Shown here piece by piece: positions 41,596-48,626 of a stretch of 48,626 bases of DNA (position 1 is the stretch's first letter; each line of letters starts with the position of its first letter). The notes under the pieces are model-generated. The model searched no databases. It was not told the DNA's origin and saw nothing but the letters and a program-made list of their open reading frames with translations. Position numbers and translations under genes: made by a program. Source of the stretch: an uncultured Oscillospiraceae bacterium (GTDB lineage Bacteria > Bacillota > Clostridia > Oscillospirales > Oscillospiraceae); contig CAKTJX010000017.1 in assembly GCA_934569045.1 (NCBI GenBank), positions 1 to 48,626 on the forward strand, given 5' to 3'.

Positions 41596-42267
41596 TCAGA
41601 TTCGTTCCTGAATCCAGTCGATATCCTGCTTGACCACCTGGGCGGGGACCCCAGCCAGGGTGCAGTTGGGGGTGTCAAAGGCCTTGGTCACCAGTGACCC
41701 CGCACCCACAATGCAGCTGTCGGCAATCCGGGCCCCTTTTAAAACGGTGGCATGGGTGCCCACCCACACATGGTTCCCAATGGTGATGGACCGGGAGGGG
41801 TTGACGCGGGTGCGGGTGCCTTTTTTCACGATGCTGTGGGAGTCGCCTGTGCGCATGGCGATGTGGCCGGAGAGCATACAGTCCCGGCCCAGGGTAATCT
41901 CGGTTCCCTCAATGGCGGCCAGCTCCACGGGGCCGGAGAGCATACAATGGGTGCCAACGCGGATTTCGTTGCCGTCGTCTTCAATACAAAAGCTGGTGTT
42001 GGCGCAGTAGACGAAATCTTCCAGCACGATGCGGTTGTGGCTGCCGTGGATGGTGACGGTGCAGCCGATCATCCGGGAGAAGTCCCCCAGGATGATCTCG
42101 TTATCCTCCCCAAAGCTGCGGATGGTGCAGCCCCGGAGATAGGACAGGCCATATGTTACCCCTTTGGACAGGCGGTTGTTGAAGGGCAGATGATTATAGA
42201 CCGCAAATCCGGCGTGGCAAAGGCCCCGGTGCCGGGTGAGCGCAGAGACAAGGGCTTCCTTGTTCAT
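41596..42267 (-). CDS. Hexapeptide-repeat (LbH) acyltransferase
   Basis: 223 residues; GGGAGGGG ribosome binding site. Left-handed beta-helix repeats of the [LIV]-G-x4 type (about 45-205), with NHVWVGTHATVLKGARIADSCIVGAGSLVTK as the C-terminal catalytic-like region split over positions 165-195. It resembles sugar O- or N-acetyltransferases of capsule clusters (WcaF/NeuD/VatD group). It probably acetylates the repeat unit made by this operon. Confidence 0.85.
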   Translation of the reverse strand: MNKEALVSALTRHRGLCHAGFAVYNHLPFNNRLSKGVTYGLSYLRGCTIRSFGEDNEIILGDFSRMIGCTVTIHGSHNRIVLEDFVYCANTSFCIEDDGNEIRVGTHCMLSGPVELAAIEGTEITLGRDCMLSGHIAMRTGDSHSIVKKGTRTRVNPSRSITIGNHVWVGTHATVLKGARIADSCIVGAGSLVTKAFDTPNCTLAGVPAQVVKQDIDWIQERI

Positions 42268-42281
42268 ACAGCCCCTCCCAT

Positions 42282-43328
42282 TCAGATGTGGCGGATGCCG
42301 GCCAGCTCTTCCCGGACATAATCCGTGGTCAGCAGCTTCTTGACCGTGCCCTCCACGTCCAGGCGGGTGGTGTTGTGGCTGGTGTAGGATTCGTCGGCTT
42401 CGGTGTGCACCTGGCCCTGGACCACGAACTTGTCATAGTTCAGGTCCCGGCTGTCGGCGGCCACCCGGAAATAATTGCCCATATCCTCTGCCCGGAGCCG
42501 TTCCTCCCGGGTCATCAGGGTTTCATAGAGCTTTTCGCCGTGGCGGGTGCCGATGAGATTCGTCCCGGTGTCCCCAAAGAGCTGCTGGACAGCCTTTGCC
42601 AGGTCTCCGATGGTGGAGGCATCCGCCTTCTGGATGAATAGGTCGCCGGGGTTGGCGTTGGTGAAGGCAAACCGGACCAGCTCCACCGCCTCGTCCAGGT
42701 TCATGAGGAACCGGGTCATATTGGGGTCCGTGATGGTAATGGGGCTGCCCGCGTGAATCTGGTCGATGAACAGCGGGATTACGCTGCCCCGGGAGCACAT
42801 GACGTTGCCGTAGCGGGTGCAGCAGATGGTGGTGCCGCCCCGTTCGGCGGCCACCCGGGCGTTGGCGTAGATGACGTGCTCCATCATGGCCTTGGAAATG
42901 CCCATGGCGTTGATGGGATAGGCGGCCTTATCGGTGGACAGGCACACCACCCGCTTCACGCCCGCGTTGATGGCGGCATGGAGCATATTGTCCGTGCCCT
43001 CCACGTTGGTTTTCACCGCCTGCATGGGGAAAAACTCGCAGGAGGGCACCTGCTTCAATGCGGCGGCATGGAACACATAGTCTACGCCGTACATGGCATC
43101 CTGAATGGACTGGGGGTCCCGCACATCGCCAATATAGAACTTGACCTTGGCGGCGGTATCCGGGTGGGCGGCCTGGAGGGCGTGGCGCATATCGTCCTGC
43201 TTCTTCTCATCCCGGGAGAAAATGCGGATCTGGCCAATATCGCTTTCCAGAAAATGCTTCAAAACGGTGTTGCCGAAGGAGCCTGTACCGCCGGTGATCA
43301 TCAGGGTGGCTCCAGAAAATTCTGACAT
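42282..43328 (-). CDS. capE: CapE/FnlA-like UDP-GlcNAc 4,6-dehydratase/5-epimerase
   Basis: 348 residues. Extended SDR with GGTGSFGNTV nucleotide-binding loop at the N-terminus, RDEKKQDDMR and STDKAAYPINAMGISKAMME, the modified (Met-Gly-x-x-Lys) catalytic block typical of the CapE/FlaA1 group; TRYGNVMCSRGSVIPLF follows. Converts UDP-GlcNAc to a 4-keto-6-deoxy L-sugar, the first step toward UDP-L-FucNAc. Soluble, unlike the membrane-bound CapD/PglF type. Confidence 0.92.
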   Translation of the reverse strand: MSEFSGATLMITGGTGSFGNTVLKHFLESDIGQIRIFSRDEKKQDDMRHALQAAHPDTAAKVKFYIGDVRDPQSIQDAMYGVDYVFHAAALKQVPSCEFFPMQAVKTNVEGTDNMLHAAINAGVKRVVCLSTDKAAYPINAMGISKAMMEHVIYANARVAAERGGTTICCTRYGNVMCSRGSVIPLFIDQIHAGSPITITDPNMTRFLMNLDEAVELVRFAFTNANPGDLFIQKADASTIGDLAKAVQQLFGDTGTNLIGTRHGEKLYETLMTREERLRAEDMGNYFRVAADSRDLNYDKFVVQGQVHTEADESYTSHNTTRLDVEGTVKKLLTTDYVREELAGIRHI

Positions 43329-43330
43329 AG

Positions 43331-44446
43331 TTATTGTCCTTTCTTCAGGTCCGCCAGGATGCGCAGGTGATCGGCGGCCATGGCTTCAATGGTATAGGGG
43401 CGGACGGCTTCCAGCGCGGCAGCCCCCAGGGCGGCGCTGTGGACAATGGCATCGGTGATGGCCCCGCGGAGGGCGTGGACATCCTCCACCGGGACGAGAT
43501 AGCCGCTGCGCCCATTCTCAATGAGCTCCAGACCGGCATTGCAGCGGTTGGTGGTGATGACACCCAGGCCAAAGGACATGGCTTCCGCCACCACCAGGCC
43601 CCAGATGTCCTCCCGGGTGGGCAGCACAAACAAATCCGCTGCCAGGTAGTATTCTTCCAGGGCTTCCTTGGTTTTAAAGCCCACAAAATGCACATTGGTC
43701 AGGTCATTTTCCCGGGCGTAGGTCAGGTACTCCTCTGTGGGCTCGCCGCCTACAATATAGACGCCGATGTGCTTGTCCAGGGTGTTTACGGCCTCCAGCA
43801 GCACATCAAAGCCCTTCCGGGGGATGAATTGGCCCACGGAGAGCAGCATCTTCTCCTCCGGGATGCCCAGCTTTTTCCGCAGCCCCTGTTTGGCATCCAG
43901 CGGCACCGGGGCGGGAAGAATATCGGTTTCGTGCAGGGAAGAGAAATGGTAGCGCCGCAGGGCCTCCGGCCGGGCACCATAGTGCAGGTAATACCGATCC
44001 AGCTCCTGACAGGTGGAGAGGTAGAGGCTCGCCCCGCGGATACTCTGGGACTTGACCCATTCCTTCAGCCCACCGCCGCTTTTGGCAAAGGCTCCGTCCC
44101 CCTCCAGACAGTAGGGGAGCCTCCGGAGCTTGCACCAGGAAATGGCAAGCAGCTCTGTGGGAGAGGAATTGCCGCAGATCAGGATGGCATCGTACCCCGG
44201 CTTCAGCCAGGAGAGCACGCCGGGACACAGGGCTTTGTCCACGTCCGTGGACTTGCCCTTGAGAAAAACGGTCCGGTACTGCCCCTGCTGGGCGGCGGTC
44301 CACTGCTTGTCCCGCTCCGCGGAGGCATGGAGCTGATAGAGCACCGTCAAGTCACACTGACGGCTCAAAACATCAAAAAAAGCCACCCGATAGGGCGACG
44401 GCACGTTGGCCAGAAATAATATGCGGGGCTTTTTCGCATCATCCAT
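43331..44446 (-). CDS. GT4-family glycosyltransferase
   Basis: 371 residues, first gene of the polysaccharide operon; AGAGGGAG ribosome binding site. GT-B fold: FLANVPSPYRVAFFD at the N-terminus, LLSVGQFIPRKGFDVLLEA in the donor domain, and LPTREDIWGLVVAEAMSFGLGV, which carries the E-x7-E-like donor-binding region. It probably transfers a sugar, perhaps L-FucNAc, onto a lipid-linked repeat unit. Only 2 nt separate it from capE. Confidence 0.9.
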   Translation of the reverse strand: MDDAKKPRILFLANVPSPYRVAFFDVLSRQCDLTVLYQLHASAERDKQWTAAQQGQYRTVFLKGKSTDVDKALCPGVLSWLKPGYDAILICGNSSPTELLAISWCKLRRLPYCLEGDGAFAKSGGGLKEWVKSQSIRGASLYLSTCQELDRYYLHYGARPEALRRYHFSSLHETDILPAPVPLDAKQGLRKKLGIPEEKMLLSVGQFIPRKGFDVLLEAVNTLDKHIGVYIVGGEPTEEYLTYARENDLTNVHFVGFKTKEALEEYYLAADLFVLPTREDIWGLVVAEAMSFGLGVITTNRCNAGLELIENGRSGYLVPVEDVHALRGAITDAIVHSAALGAAALEAVRPYTIEAMAADHLRILADLKKGQ

Positions 44447-44510
44447 AGGCGCTCCCTCTTTCTTCCCGCTTGTTTCGGGAAAGGAGACACAGTATCTCCA
44501 ATATAGAAAG

Positions 44511-44540
44511 ATTATACCACAGGCGGTTTGGGTGTGTCAA
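44511..44540 (-). promoter_or_regulatory. Promoter of the polysaccharide operon
   Basis: TTGACA-N18-TATAAT on the - strand, about 65 nt upstream of the GT4 start. All genes from 44446 down to 37756 run leftward with gaps of at most 29 nt, so one long transcript is likely. Confidence 0.75.
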
Positions 44541-44732
44541 TGATGGTACGTCGCTTTTCGGGGTGGATGTTTTTCTGGATAATCGAGAAACTGTGACAAT
44601 TTCTATGTAAAAACTGGCAAAGCAGGTAATGGTAGAAGTATATGCTATTTCTTCGCTATTTCCGGGAATTTAGAACTTCTGATTCCTGTAGTAGTTTGTA
44701 GATGCCGAAGCTTTTCTTTTTGCTGTTCGGAC

Positions 44733-45326
44733 GGAAGCCCTGTCCGCGTTTTAGCTGGGTGCCTCCGGCGGGGAGCTTCTTGTCCCGCCAAGAAGCTCCG
44801 CAAGAATGCGGCTTAAGGGAGGCGCTGCCAAAAGCCGCCCTCCCTTAAGAATTCTTTCCGGCCTCAGAACCAACAGGGTCGGTGCAAGGGCAATACAATG
44901 GGAAACCAGAGGAGAAACGTTCCCTTGCACTAACCGAACATTTTGCCTGTACGTTCTACTAAGTATCCCAAAACCTTCGGGGTTCCCACGCCAGTGTGCG
45001 CACTGGCACGGAACAGCGACTTTTTAAGCTTTTGGCTTTTCACATTCGTGAAAAGTAAAAAAGCCCTAAAAGTCGCATTAATTGCGAACCAGTGACCGAT
45101 GTCACTGGTCTGCAATGTCCCGGATTTTTTACTTGCTTTGTAGACAGTATACCGAAACTTTGCAATTCCAACGTAAAAGCGGGCCGGAAGAATTCTTAAG
45201 GAGGATGGCTGTGTTTGCGGGAGCAAACACCTCAATGCTCCTTAAGCCGCATTCTTTCCCCCTTTCTTGGCGGGACAAGAAAGGGGCCCCCGGAGGGACC
45301 CAGCCCACGGGCAGACAGGGCTTTCA
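44733..45326. repeat. Large nested palindromic element, non-coding
   Basis: Arms of about 130 bp (about 44733-44864 and 45182-45326) are imperfect inverted repeats. They share GAATGCGGCTTAAGG, CTTGTCCCGCCAAGAA, CTTAAGAATTCTT and CCGGCC in mirrored order. Each arm folds on itself: GAGCTTCTT/AAGAAGCTC and CTTAAGGGAGG/CCTCCCTTAAG on the left; CCCCTTTCTT/AAGAAAGGGG and CTTAAGGAG/CTCCTTAAG enclosing GTGTTTGC/GCAAACAC on the right. The unique centre has further hairpins, including GTGCAAGGG/CCCTTGCAC, CCAGTG/CACTGG, a long one closed by GCGACTTTT/AAAAGTCGC, and ACCAGTGAC/GTCACTGGT. No credible reading frame. It may be a non-autonomous mobile element or a structured RNA locus. Confidence 0.75.
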
Positions 45327-45413
45327 ATCAAGGCCAAAGCACAGTTTTCGCATTGACAGGTTACTATGGGCCCTTCAATATTGATTCGTATGATCAATTA
45401 AGTGTCAAGACAG

Positions 45414-45442
45414 TTGACAAATAGGAATTTTGTGTATAAAAT
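45414..45442 (+). promoter_or_regulatory. Orphan promoter upstream of a candidate small RNA
   Basis: TTGACA-N17-TAAAAT (or TATAAA at 15 nt) on the + strand. No gene follows on this strand before the terminator 75 nt away. Confidence 0.6.
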
Positions 45443-45448
45443 GCGAAC

Positions 45449-45546
45449 AACAGGACCTCCCGCACCTCTCCATGGCAACGTGTGATGTGTCCCAGGGTGG
45501 GCATTTTTAAAAGAATGGCACGCTGCGGTTTGCAGCGTGCCATTTT
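45449..45546 (+). ncRNA. Candidate small RNA of about 100 nt
   Basis: The interval between a near-consensus promoter and a strong hairpin terminator on the + strand, without a reading frame. Part can pair (CCCGCACC with GGGTGGG). It lacks the GGAAGGAAGCAG loop of SRP RNA and I recognise no family. It may instead be an antisense 3' region of the formate channel transcript. Confidence 0.35.
45516..45546. terminator. Terminator after the formate channel gene
   Basis: The 11-bp stem TGGCACGCTGC/GCAGCGTGCCA with a 5-nt loop has TTTTG on + and TTCTTTTAAAAA on -. It ends the one-carbon operon on the - strand and possibly the small RNA on +. Confidence 0.75.
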
Positions 45547-45562
45547 GCGTAAAGTATGCTTT

Positions 45563-46375
45563 TCAGGCTTTCGGTTTGCGGACGTAGCAGTACCACATGA
45601 GCAGGGCTACGGAGCAGCCGCCCAGGATGTTGCCCAGGGTTACGGGGAGCATATTGCCCAGGAAGTACCGGCCCCAGCTCAGCGCCTCAAAGGCAGCGCC
45701 CTCGGCGTAGAACTGCTTGGCAAACAGGCCCAGGGTGCAGTAGGTCATGTCGGCAATGGAGTGGTTGAAGCCGCAGGTGACGAAGAAGCACACGGGAATC
45801 CAGGCCCCCATGACCCGGCTGATGCCGTCTTTTCCGGCAAGGCTCATGAGTACGCCCAGGGTCACCAGGATGTTGCACAGCACACCCATGAAGAAGGCGT
45901 TCTGGAAGGGCATATTCATCTTGCCCTGGGCTACCTTCATGGAGGCGATGGCCAGGGCGTTGGCGGTGTCGCCGTTGGCGGCATTCAGCCAGCCGAACCG
46001 GGCGCAGATGAAGCTCAGGAACAGAGAGCCCAGAAAATTGCCGATGTACACTACAATCCAGTTCCGGAGCATGCCGGAAAGCGTTGCCTTTTTATCCAGC
46101 ACGGAAATCAGAATCAGGGTGTTTCCGGTGAACAGCTCCGCACCGGTGAGAATCACCGTGCCGAGACCGAAGGCGAAGAGGATGCCGGAGATCATCCGGA
46201 CGGTGGAATTGCCGGTGACCGTATAGGTCGCCATATTGGTTACAATCGAGGGAACACCGATGAGAAAGCCGGCCAGGATGCCCAGCAGCAGCATTTTTAC
46301 GGTGGGCAGCTTGGTCTTGCCCGCGCCTGCCGCGGAATAATTGTTGGCGGCCTCCGCCATGGTAAATAGATTCAT
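45563..46375 (-). CDS. Formate/nitrite transporter family channel
   Basis: 270 residues, AAAGGACG upstream. Six hydrophobic helices with FNT landmarks: GLGTVILTGAELFTGNTLI (loop after helix 2), AWIPVCFFVTCGFNHSIADM with the central pore histidine, and GNMLPVTLGNILGG near the end. Because it is the last gene of a run with folD, fchA and fhs, formate rather than nitrite is the likely substrate: import for assimilation or export of surplus. Confidence 0.93.
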   Translation of the reverse strand: MNLFTMAEAANNYSAAGAGKTKLPTVKMLLLGILAGFLIGVPSIVTNMATYTVTGNSTVRMISGILFAFGLGTVILTGAELFTGNTLILISVLDKKATLSGMLRNWIVVYIGNFLGSLFLSFICARFGWLNAANGDTANALAIASMKVAQGKMNMPFQNAFFMGVLCNILVTLGVLMSLAGKDGISRVMGAWIPVCFFVTCGFNHSIADMTYCTLGLFAKQFYAEGAAFEALSWGRYFLGNMLPVTLGNILGGCSVALLMWYCYVRKPKA

Positions 46376-46390
46376 AAAAAACGTCCTTTC

Positions 46391-47269
46391 TTACAGACGC
46401 TTTTCCGCCGCCTCCACAACATGCTTCATCAGTACGGAGGTGGTTACACTGCCCACGCCGCCGGGAACAGGGGTGATGGCATCCACGATGGGCTCCACCT
46501 CGTCAAACTTGGCGTCGCCCGCGATGCCGCCCAGGCCGCCCTTGGCATTGGGCTTGTTCGCGTCCCAGTTGATCGAAACATCGATAACCACCTGGCCGGG
46601 CCGGACATAATCCTTTGTCAGGGAGTTCAGCACACCGGCGGCGGAGACGATGATGTCGGCATTCTTACAGATTTCAGCGGTATTTACAGTCTTGGTATGG
46701 CACACGGTGACGGTGGCGTTCTTGCCCATGAGCATCATGGCGGCGGGCTTGCCCACCACCAGGCTCCGGCCGATGACCACGGCGTTCTTGCCCTTGCAGT
46801 CAATGCCGTAGTAGTCCAGAATTTCCATGCAGGCGGCGGGGGTGCAGGGGGCGTAGCCCAGATCCAGGCCCTCGAACACACCGGCGTTGGACATATGAGT
46901 CATGCAGTCCACGTCCTTCTTGGGGTCCAGGCGGTTGCAGATCTCGTTCTGGTCGGCCTTCAGGTGCTTGGGCAGGGGGCGGAACATCAGGACACCGTGG
47001 ATGGTGTCGTCCGCGTTGACCTGGTCGATGACGGCCAGAACCTGCTCCTTGGTGGCATCCTCGGGCAGCTCAAACTTCTTGACCTCTACGCCCACCAGCT
47101 CAGCGCGCTTGACAGCGCCCTTCTCGTAGCTCAGGTCGCTGGGGTTGGCACCAACCCGGATGATGCCCAGGGTGGGTACAACGCCCTTTTCCCGCAGAGC
47201 GGCGGTCCGGGTCTGCAGGGTGGTGTTCAGTGCATCGGTAACTTCTTTGCCAAGTAACAGCTTTGCCAT
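46391..47269 (-). CDS. folD: Methylenetetrahydrofolate dehydrogenase/methenyl-THF cyclohydrolase
   Basis: 292 residues; AGGAGGAAC ribosome binding site. Catalytic Lys in SYEKGAVKRAE (a variant of the usual YxxxK), DDTIHGVLMFRPLPKHL, DCMTHMSNAG and PCTPAACMEILDYYGID. The nucleotide-binding part is VVIGRSLVVGKPAAMML, and GGVGSVTTSVLMKHVVEAAE comes at the end. Interconverts methylene-, methenyl- and formyl-THF. A separate FchA-type protein is encoded just upstream, so the cyclohydrolase activity may be duplicated. Confidence 0.95.
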   Translation of the reverse strand: MAKLLLGKEVTDALNTTLQTRTAALREKGVVPTLGIIRVGANPSDLSYEKGAVKRAELVGVEVKKFELPEDATKEQVLAVIDQVNADDTIHGVLMFRPLPKHLKADQNEICNRLDPKKDVDCMTHMSNAGVFEGLDLGYAPCTPAACMEILDYYGIDCKGKNAVVIGRSLVVGKPAAMMLMGKNATVTVCHTKTVNTAEICKNADIIVSAAGVLNSLTKDYVRPGQVVIDVSINWDANKPNAKGGLGGIAGDAKFDEVEPIVDAITPVPGGVGSVTTSVLMKHVVEAAEKRL

Positions 47270-47297
47270 AGGGGTTCCTCCTAATATTCAATCAAAA

Positions 47298-47918
47298 TTA
47301 TTGTCCGAAGAGCGCTTTTACGCTGTTAAAAATCTCGTCCGCCATGGGGACATACTGATTCAGCATGCCGTTCGCCTTGGCGTTCATGGCCTCGGCGGTT
47401 TCCCGGTTCTTCAGACTCTTGGTGTTGATGAAGACATTCAGGGAAGCGGCCTGCAGAGCGGCCTTGCAGCACACGGCGGCGCAGCCCGCGTCAGACACAG
47501 CCAGACGGCTGCCCTTGGCGGCGAAGACGGCTACGCAGTCCAGTGCCTGGCAGCACAGCTCCATGATGTGCATGGGCACGGCGCAGGCGGTAACGGTGGC
47601 ATCCTCCAGAATGGCGTCCCGGCTGGGGTCGTCCTTGGGAATGCCGTAGGCCTTGGCCAGGGGCACAAAGCCCTTGTCATCGGCCTCTACCTGATCGAGA
47701 AGCTCCTTCTGAAGCGCGTCACACTTGGCTTTCAGCTCCAGAATTTCATCCTGCACATCGGCATACTTCTTCTTGCCCACAGTCAGAGAGCCTACCATGT
47801 TGCCCAGGGCCGTGCCAATGGCACCCACCAGAGCAGCCGCGCCGCCGCCGCCGGGAGCCGGGGCATCGGACGCCAGAACCTCCACAAATCTGCGGCAGGA
47901 TTCCATAGTCATATCCAT
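47298..47918 (-). CDS. fchA: Cyclodeaminase/cyclohydrolase family protein (FchA-like)
   Basis: 206 residues. ATG 47918 (MDMTMES) has AAAGGAG 8 nt upstream; the ATG seven codons earlier overlaps that site. The all-helical family signature APAPGGGGAAALVGAIGTAL (about 22-41) and MVGSLTVGKKKY are present. In acetogens and purinolytic clostridia FchA is methenyl-THF cyclohydrolase; others deaminate formimino-THF. The setting between folD and fhs favours the cyclohydrolase role. Confidence 0.92.
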   Translation of the reverse strand: MDMTMESCRRFVEVLASDAPAPGGGGAAALVGAIGTALGNMVGSLTVGKKKYADVQDEILELKAKCDALQKELLDQVEADDKGFVPLAKAYGIPKDDPSRDAILEDATVTACAVPMHIMELCCQALDCVAVFAAKGSRLAVSDAGCAAVCCKAALQAASLNVFINTKSLKNRETAEAMNAKANGMLNQYVPMADEIFNSVKALFGQ

Positions 47919-47942
47919 AAGGGAAATCTCCTTTGTCAATAT

Positions 47943-48272
47943 TTATTGGAAATACAGCAAAATGCCGGGGATATCCTCCGAGGGGGTGTCCTCTCCAAAC
48001 CAGATAGAGAGCTCCTCGCAGGGATGGCCGCCCCAGTTTTCCGGTGAAAAACAGGCGGCGGGCAGGGTGAAATACAGATGCACATGGCTGTCCTCCGGCA
48101 GGGAACAGCGCTTCTCAAAAATCGGCTTCCAGCCCTGGCCGTCGCTGCCGTAGCAGCGGATTGCGGCCTCTCTGGCAGGGCCCCGGCAGGCAAAGGCGGC
48201 CATCACATTGACGGACTGGCCCAATGCCGCGGGATTCTCCGCCGGGAAAACACCCACACAGTGCGCATCCAT
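47943..48272 (-). CDS. Hypothetical protein in the one-carbon operon
   Basis: 109 residues, start preceded by GAGGT. Beta-rich pattern with several Trp, Cys and Pro residues (VNVMAAFACRGPAREAAIRC, VHLYFTLPAACFSPENWGG, LSIWFGEDTPSEDIPGILLYF). No signal peptide or membrane helix and no family recognised. It lies between fhs and fchA, 24 nt from the latter, downstream of a hairpin, so a role linked to C1 metabolism is only an inference from position. Confidence 0.7.
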   Translation of the reverse strand: MDAHCVGVFPAENPAALGQSVNVMAAFACRGPAREAAIRCYGSDGQGWKPIFEKRCSLPEDSHVHLYFTLPAACFSPENWGGHPCEELSIWFGEDTPSEDIPGILLYFQ

Positions 48273-48294
48273 GAAAATACCTCGCTGAAAGAAA

Positions 48295-48322
48295 CGCGCA
48301 GGCGGCGCAAGCCGCCTGCGCG
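48295..48322 (-). terminator. Terminator or attenuator after fhs
   Basis: The perfect 12-bp stem CGCGCAGGCGGC/GCCGCCTGCGCG with a 4-nt loop is followed on the - strand by GTTTCTTTC. It separates fhs from the downstream one-carbon genes. Confidence 0.75.
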
Positions 48323-48344
48323 AAGCAGTATTGGAAAAATTCGC

Positions 48345-48626
48345 TTAGAACAGGCCCGTGATCTTGCCGTTCTCGTCCACATCGATCCGCTCGGCGGCGG
48401 GAACCTTGGGAAGACCCGGCATGGTCATGATCTCACCGGTCAGGGCGACCAGGAAGCCGGCACCGGCGGAAACCTTGACGTTGCGTACGGTGATGGTGAA
48501 GCCGGTAGGCGCACCCAGCTTGGTCTGGTCATCGGTGAAGGAGTACTGAGTCTTGGCCATGCAGATGGGCATCTTGTCGTAGCCCAGCTCGGTCAGGGTC
48601 TTGATCTGCTTCTCGGCATTGGCGGT
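48345..48626 (-). CDS. fhs: Formate-tetrahydrofolate ligase, C-terminal part
   Basis: 94 codons to the stop at 48345; the rest lies beyond the right edge. [20 protein letters not shown] and [20 protein letters not shown] followed by LPKVPAA are the highly conserved C-terminal blocks of Fhs, ending in the usual [13 protein letters not shown]. The enzyme joins formate to tetrahydrofolate with ATP. Together with the downstream genes it gives a formate-to-methylene-THF route. Confidence 0.95.
   Translation of the reverse strand, partial: TANAEKQIKTLTELGYDKMPICMAKTQYSFTDDQTKLGAPTGFTITVRNVKVSAGAGFLVALTGEIMTMPGLPKVPAAERIDVDENGKITGLF

Noticed and set aside
45449..45546. SRP RNA or ZTP riboswitch
   Set aside because: The SRP GGAAGGAAGC loop and the ZTP core (CCGCCTGGGCA-type) are both absent, and the strand is opposite to the folate genes.
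44540..45560. Protein-coding genes in the 1-kb gap
   Set aside because: The short open frames (up to about 100 codons) run through the palindromic arms, lack ribosome binding sites and have no protein-like composition.

Overview
The window looks like a chromosomal segment of an anaerobic, Gram-positive member of the Clostridia, most likely an Oscillospirales gut bacterium. The reasons are high G+C coding sequence with strong AGGAGG-type ribosome binding sites, a SCIFF peptide with its radical SAM maturase, RNase Y, RicT, HolB, an Mn-type pyrophosphatase, a formate/folate one-carbon operon, and short palindromic intergenic repeats of the kind common in that order. No tRNA, complete rRNA operon, CRISPR array or phage gene was seen.

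Layout. 1-0.7 kb is the 3'-truncated (window-edge) part of an AT-richer accessory-looking gene. 0.9-9.7 kb holds cell-envelope and household genes: a zinc-ribbon membrane protein, a GH25 muramidase, a lipoprotein, a stand-alone small RNA with 5S rRNA resemblance, an NfeD/SPFH pair, a DUF6440 protein, an SGNH esterase, and an M20 peptidase with two membrane partners. 9.8-16 kb has a glycosyltransferase pair, rny and a DUF2207 protein. 16.2-19.2 kb is the SCIFF operon, scfA-scfB plus a coupled PLP decarboxylase. 19.5-23.5 kb is a phosphate module: Pho-box-like repeats, a Na/Pi symporter and PhoB/PhoR-like regulators. 23.6-29.6 kb is a forward run: asparaginase, pyrophosphatase, holB, ricT, degV.

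29.7-33.4 kb is a reverse operon for a VTC-domain protein, DUF4956, a beta-helix carbohydrate-binding lipoprotein and a metallo-beta-lactamase lipoprotein. It is divergent from a two-component system (33.7-35.6 kb), with a perfect operator-like palindrome between them. A diguanylate cyclase follows. 37.8-44.5 kb is a reverse polysaccharide operon whose CapE, CapF and CapG homologues form the UDP-N-acetyl-L-fucosamine pathway, together with a GT4 glycosyltransferase and a hexapeptide acyltransferase; a LarC N-terminal-half protein and a pseudouridine synthase sit at its tail. 44.5-45.56 kb has no gene but carries a large nested palindrome and a candidate small RNA. 45.56 kb to the end is a one-carbon operon: fhs (partial), an unknown 109-residue protein, fchA, folD and a formate/nitrite channel.

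The most unusual content is non-coding. Four modular arrays of small hairpins joined by a GTGAAATC-like linker each begin 1-6 nt after a stop codon, in the sense of that gene. Two MITE-like families, a roughly 594-bp nested palindrome and a truncated 5S-like RNA gene are also present.
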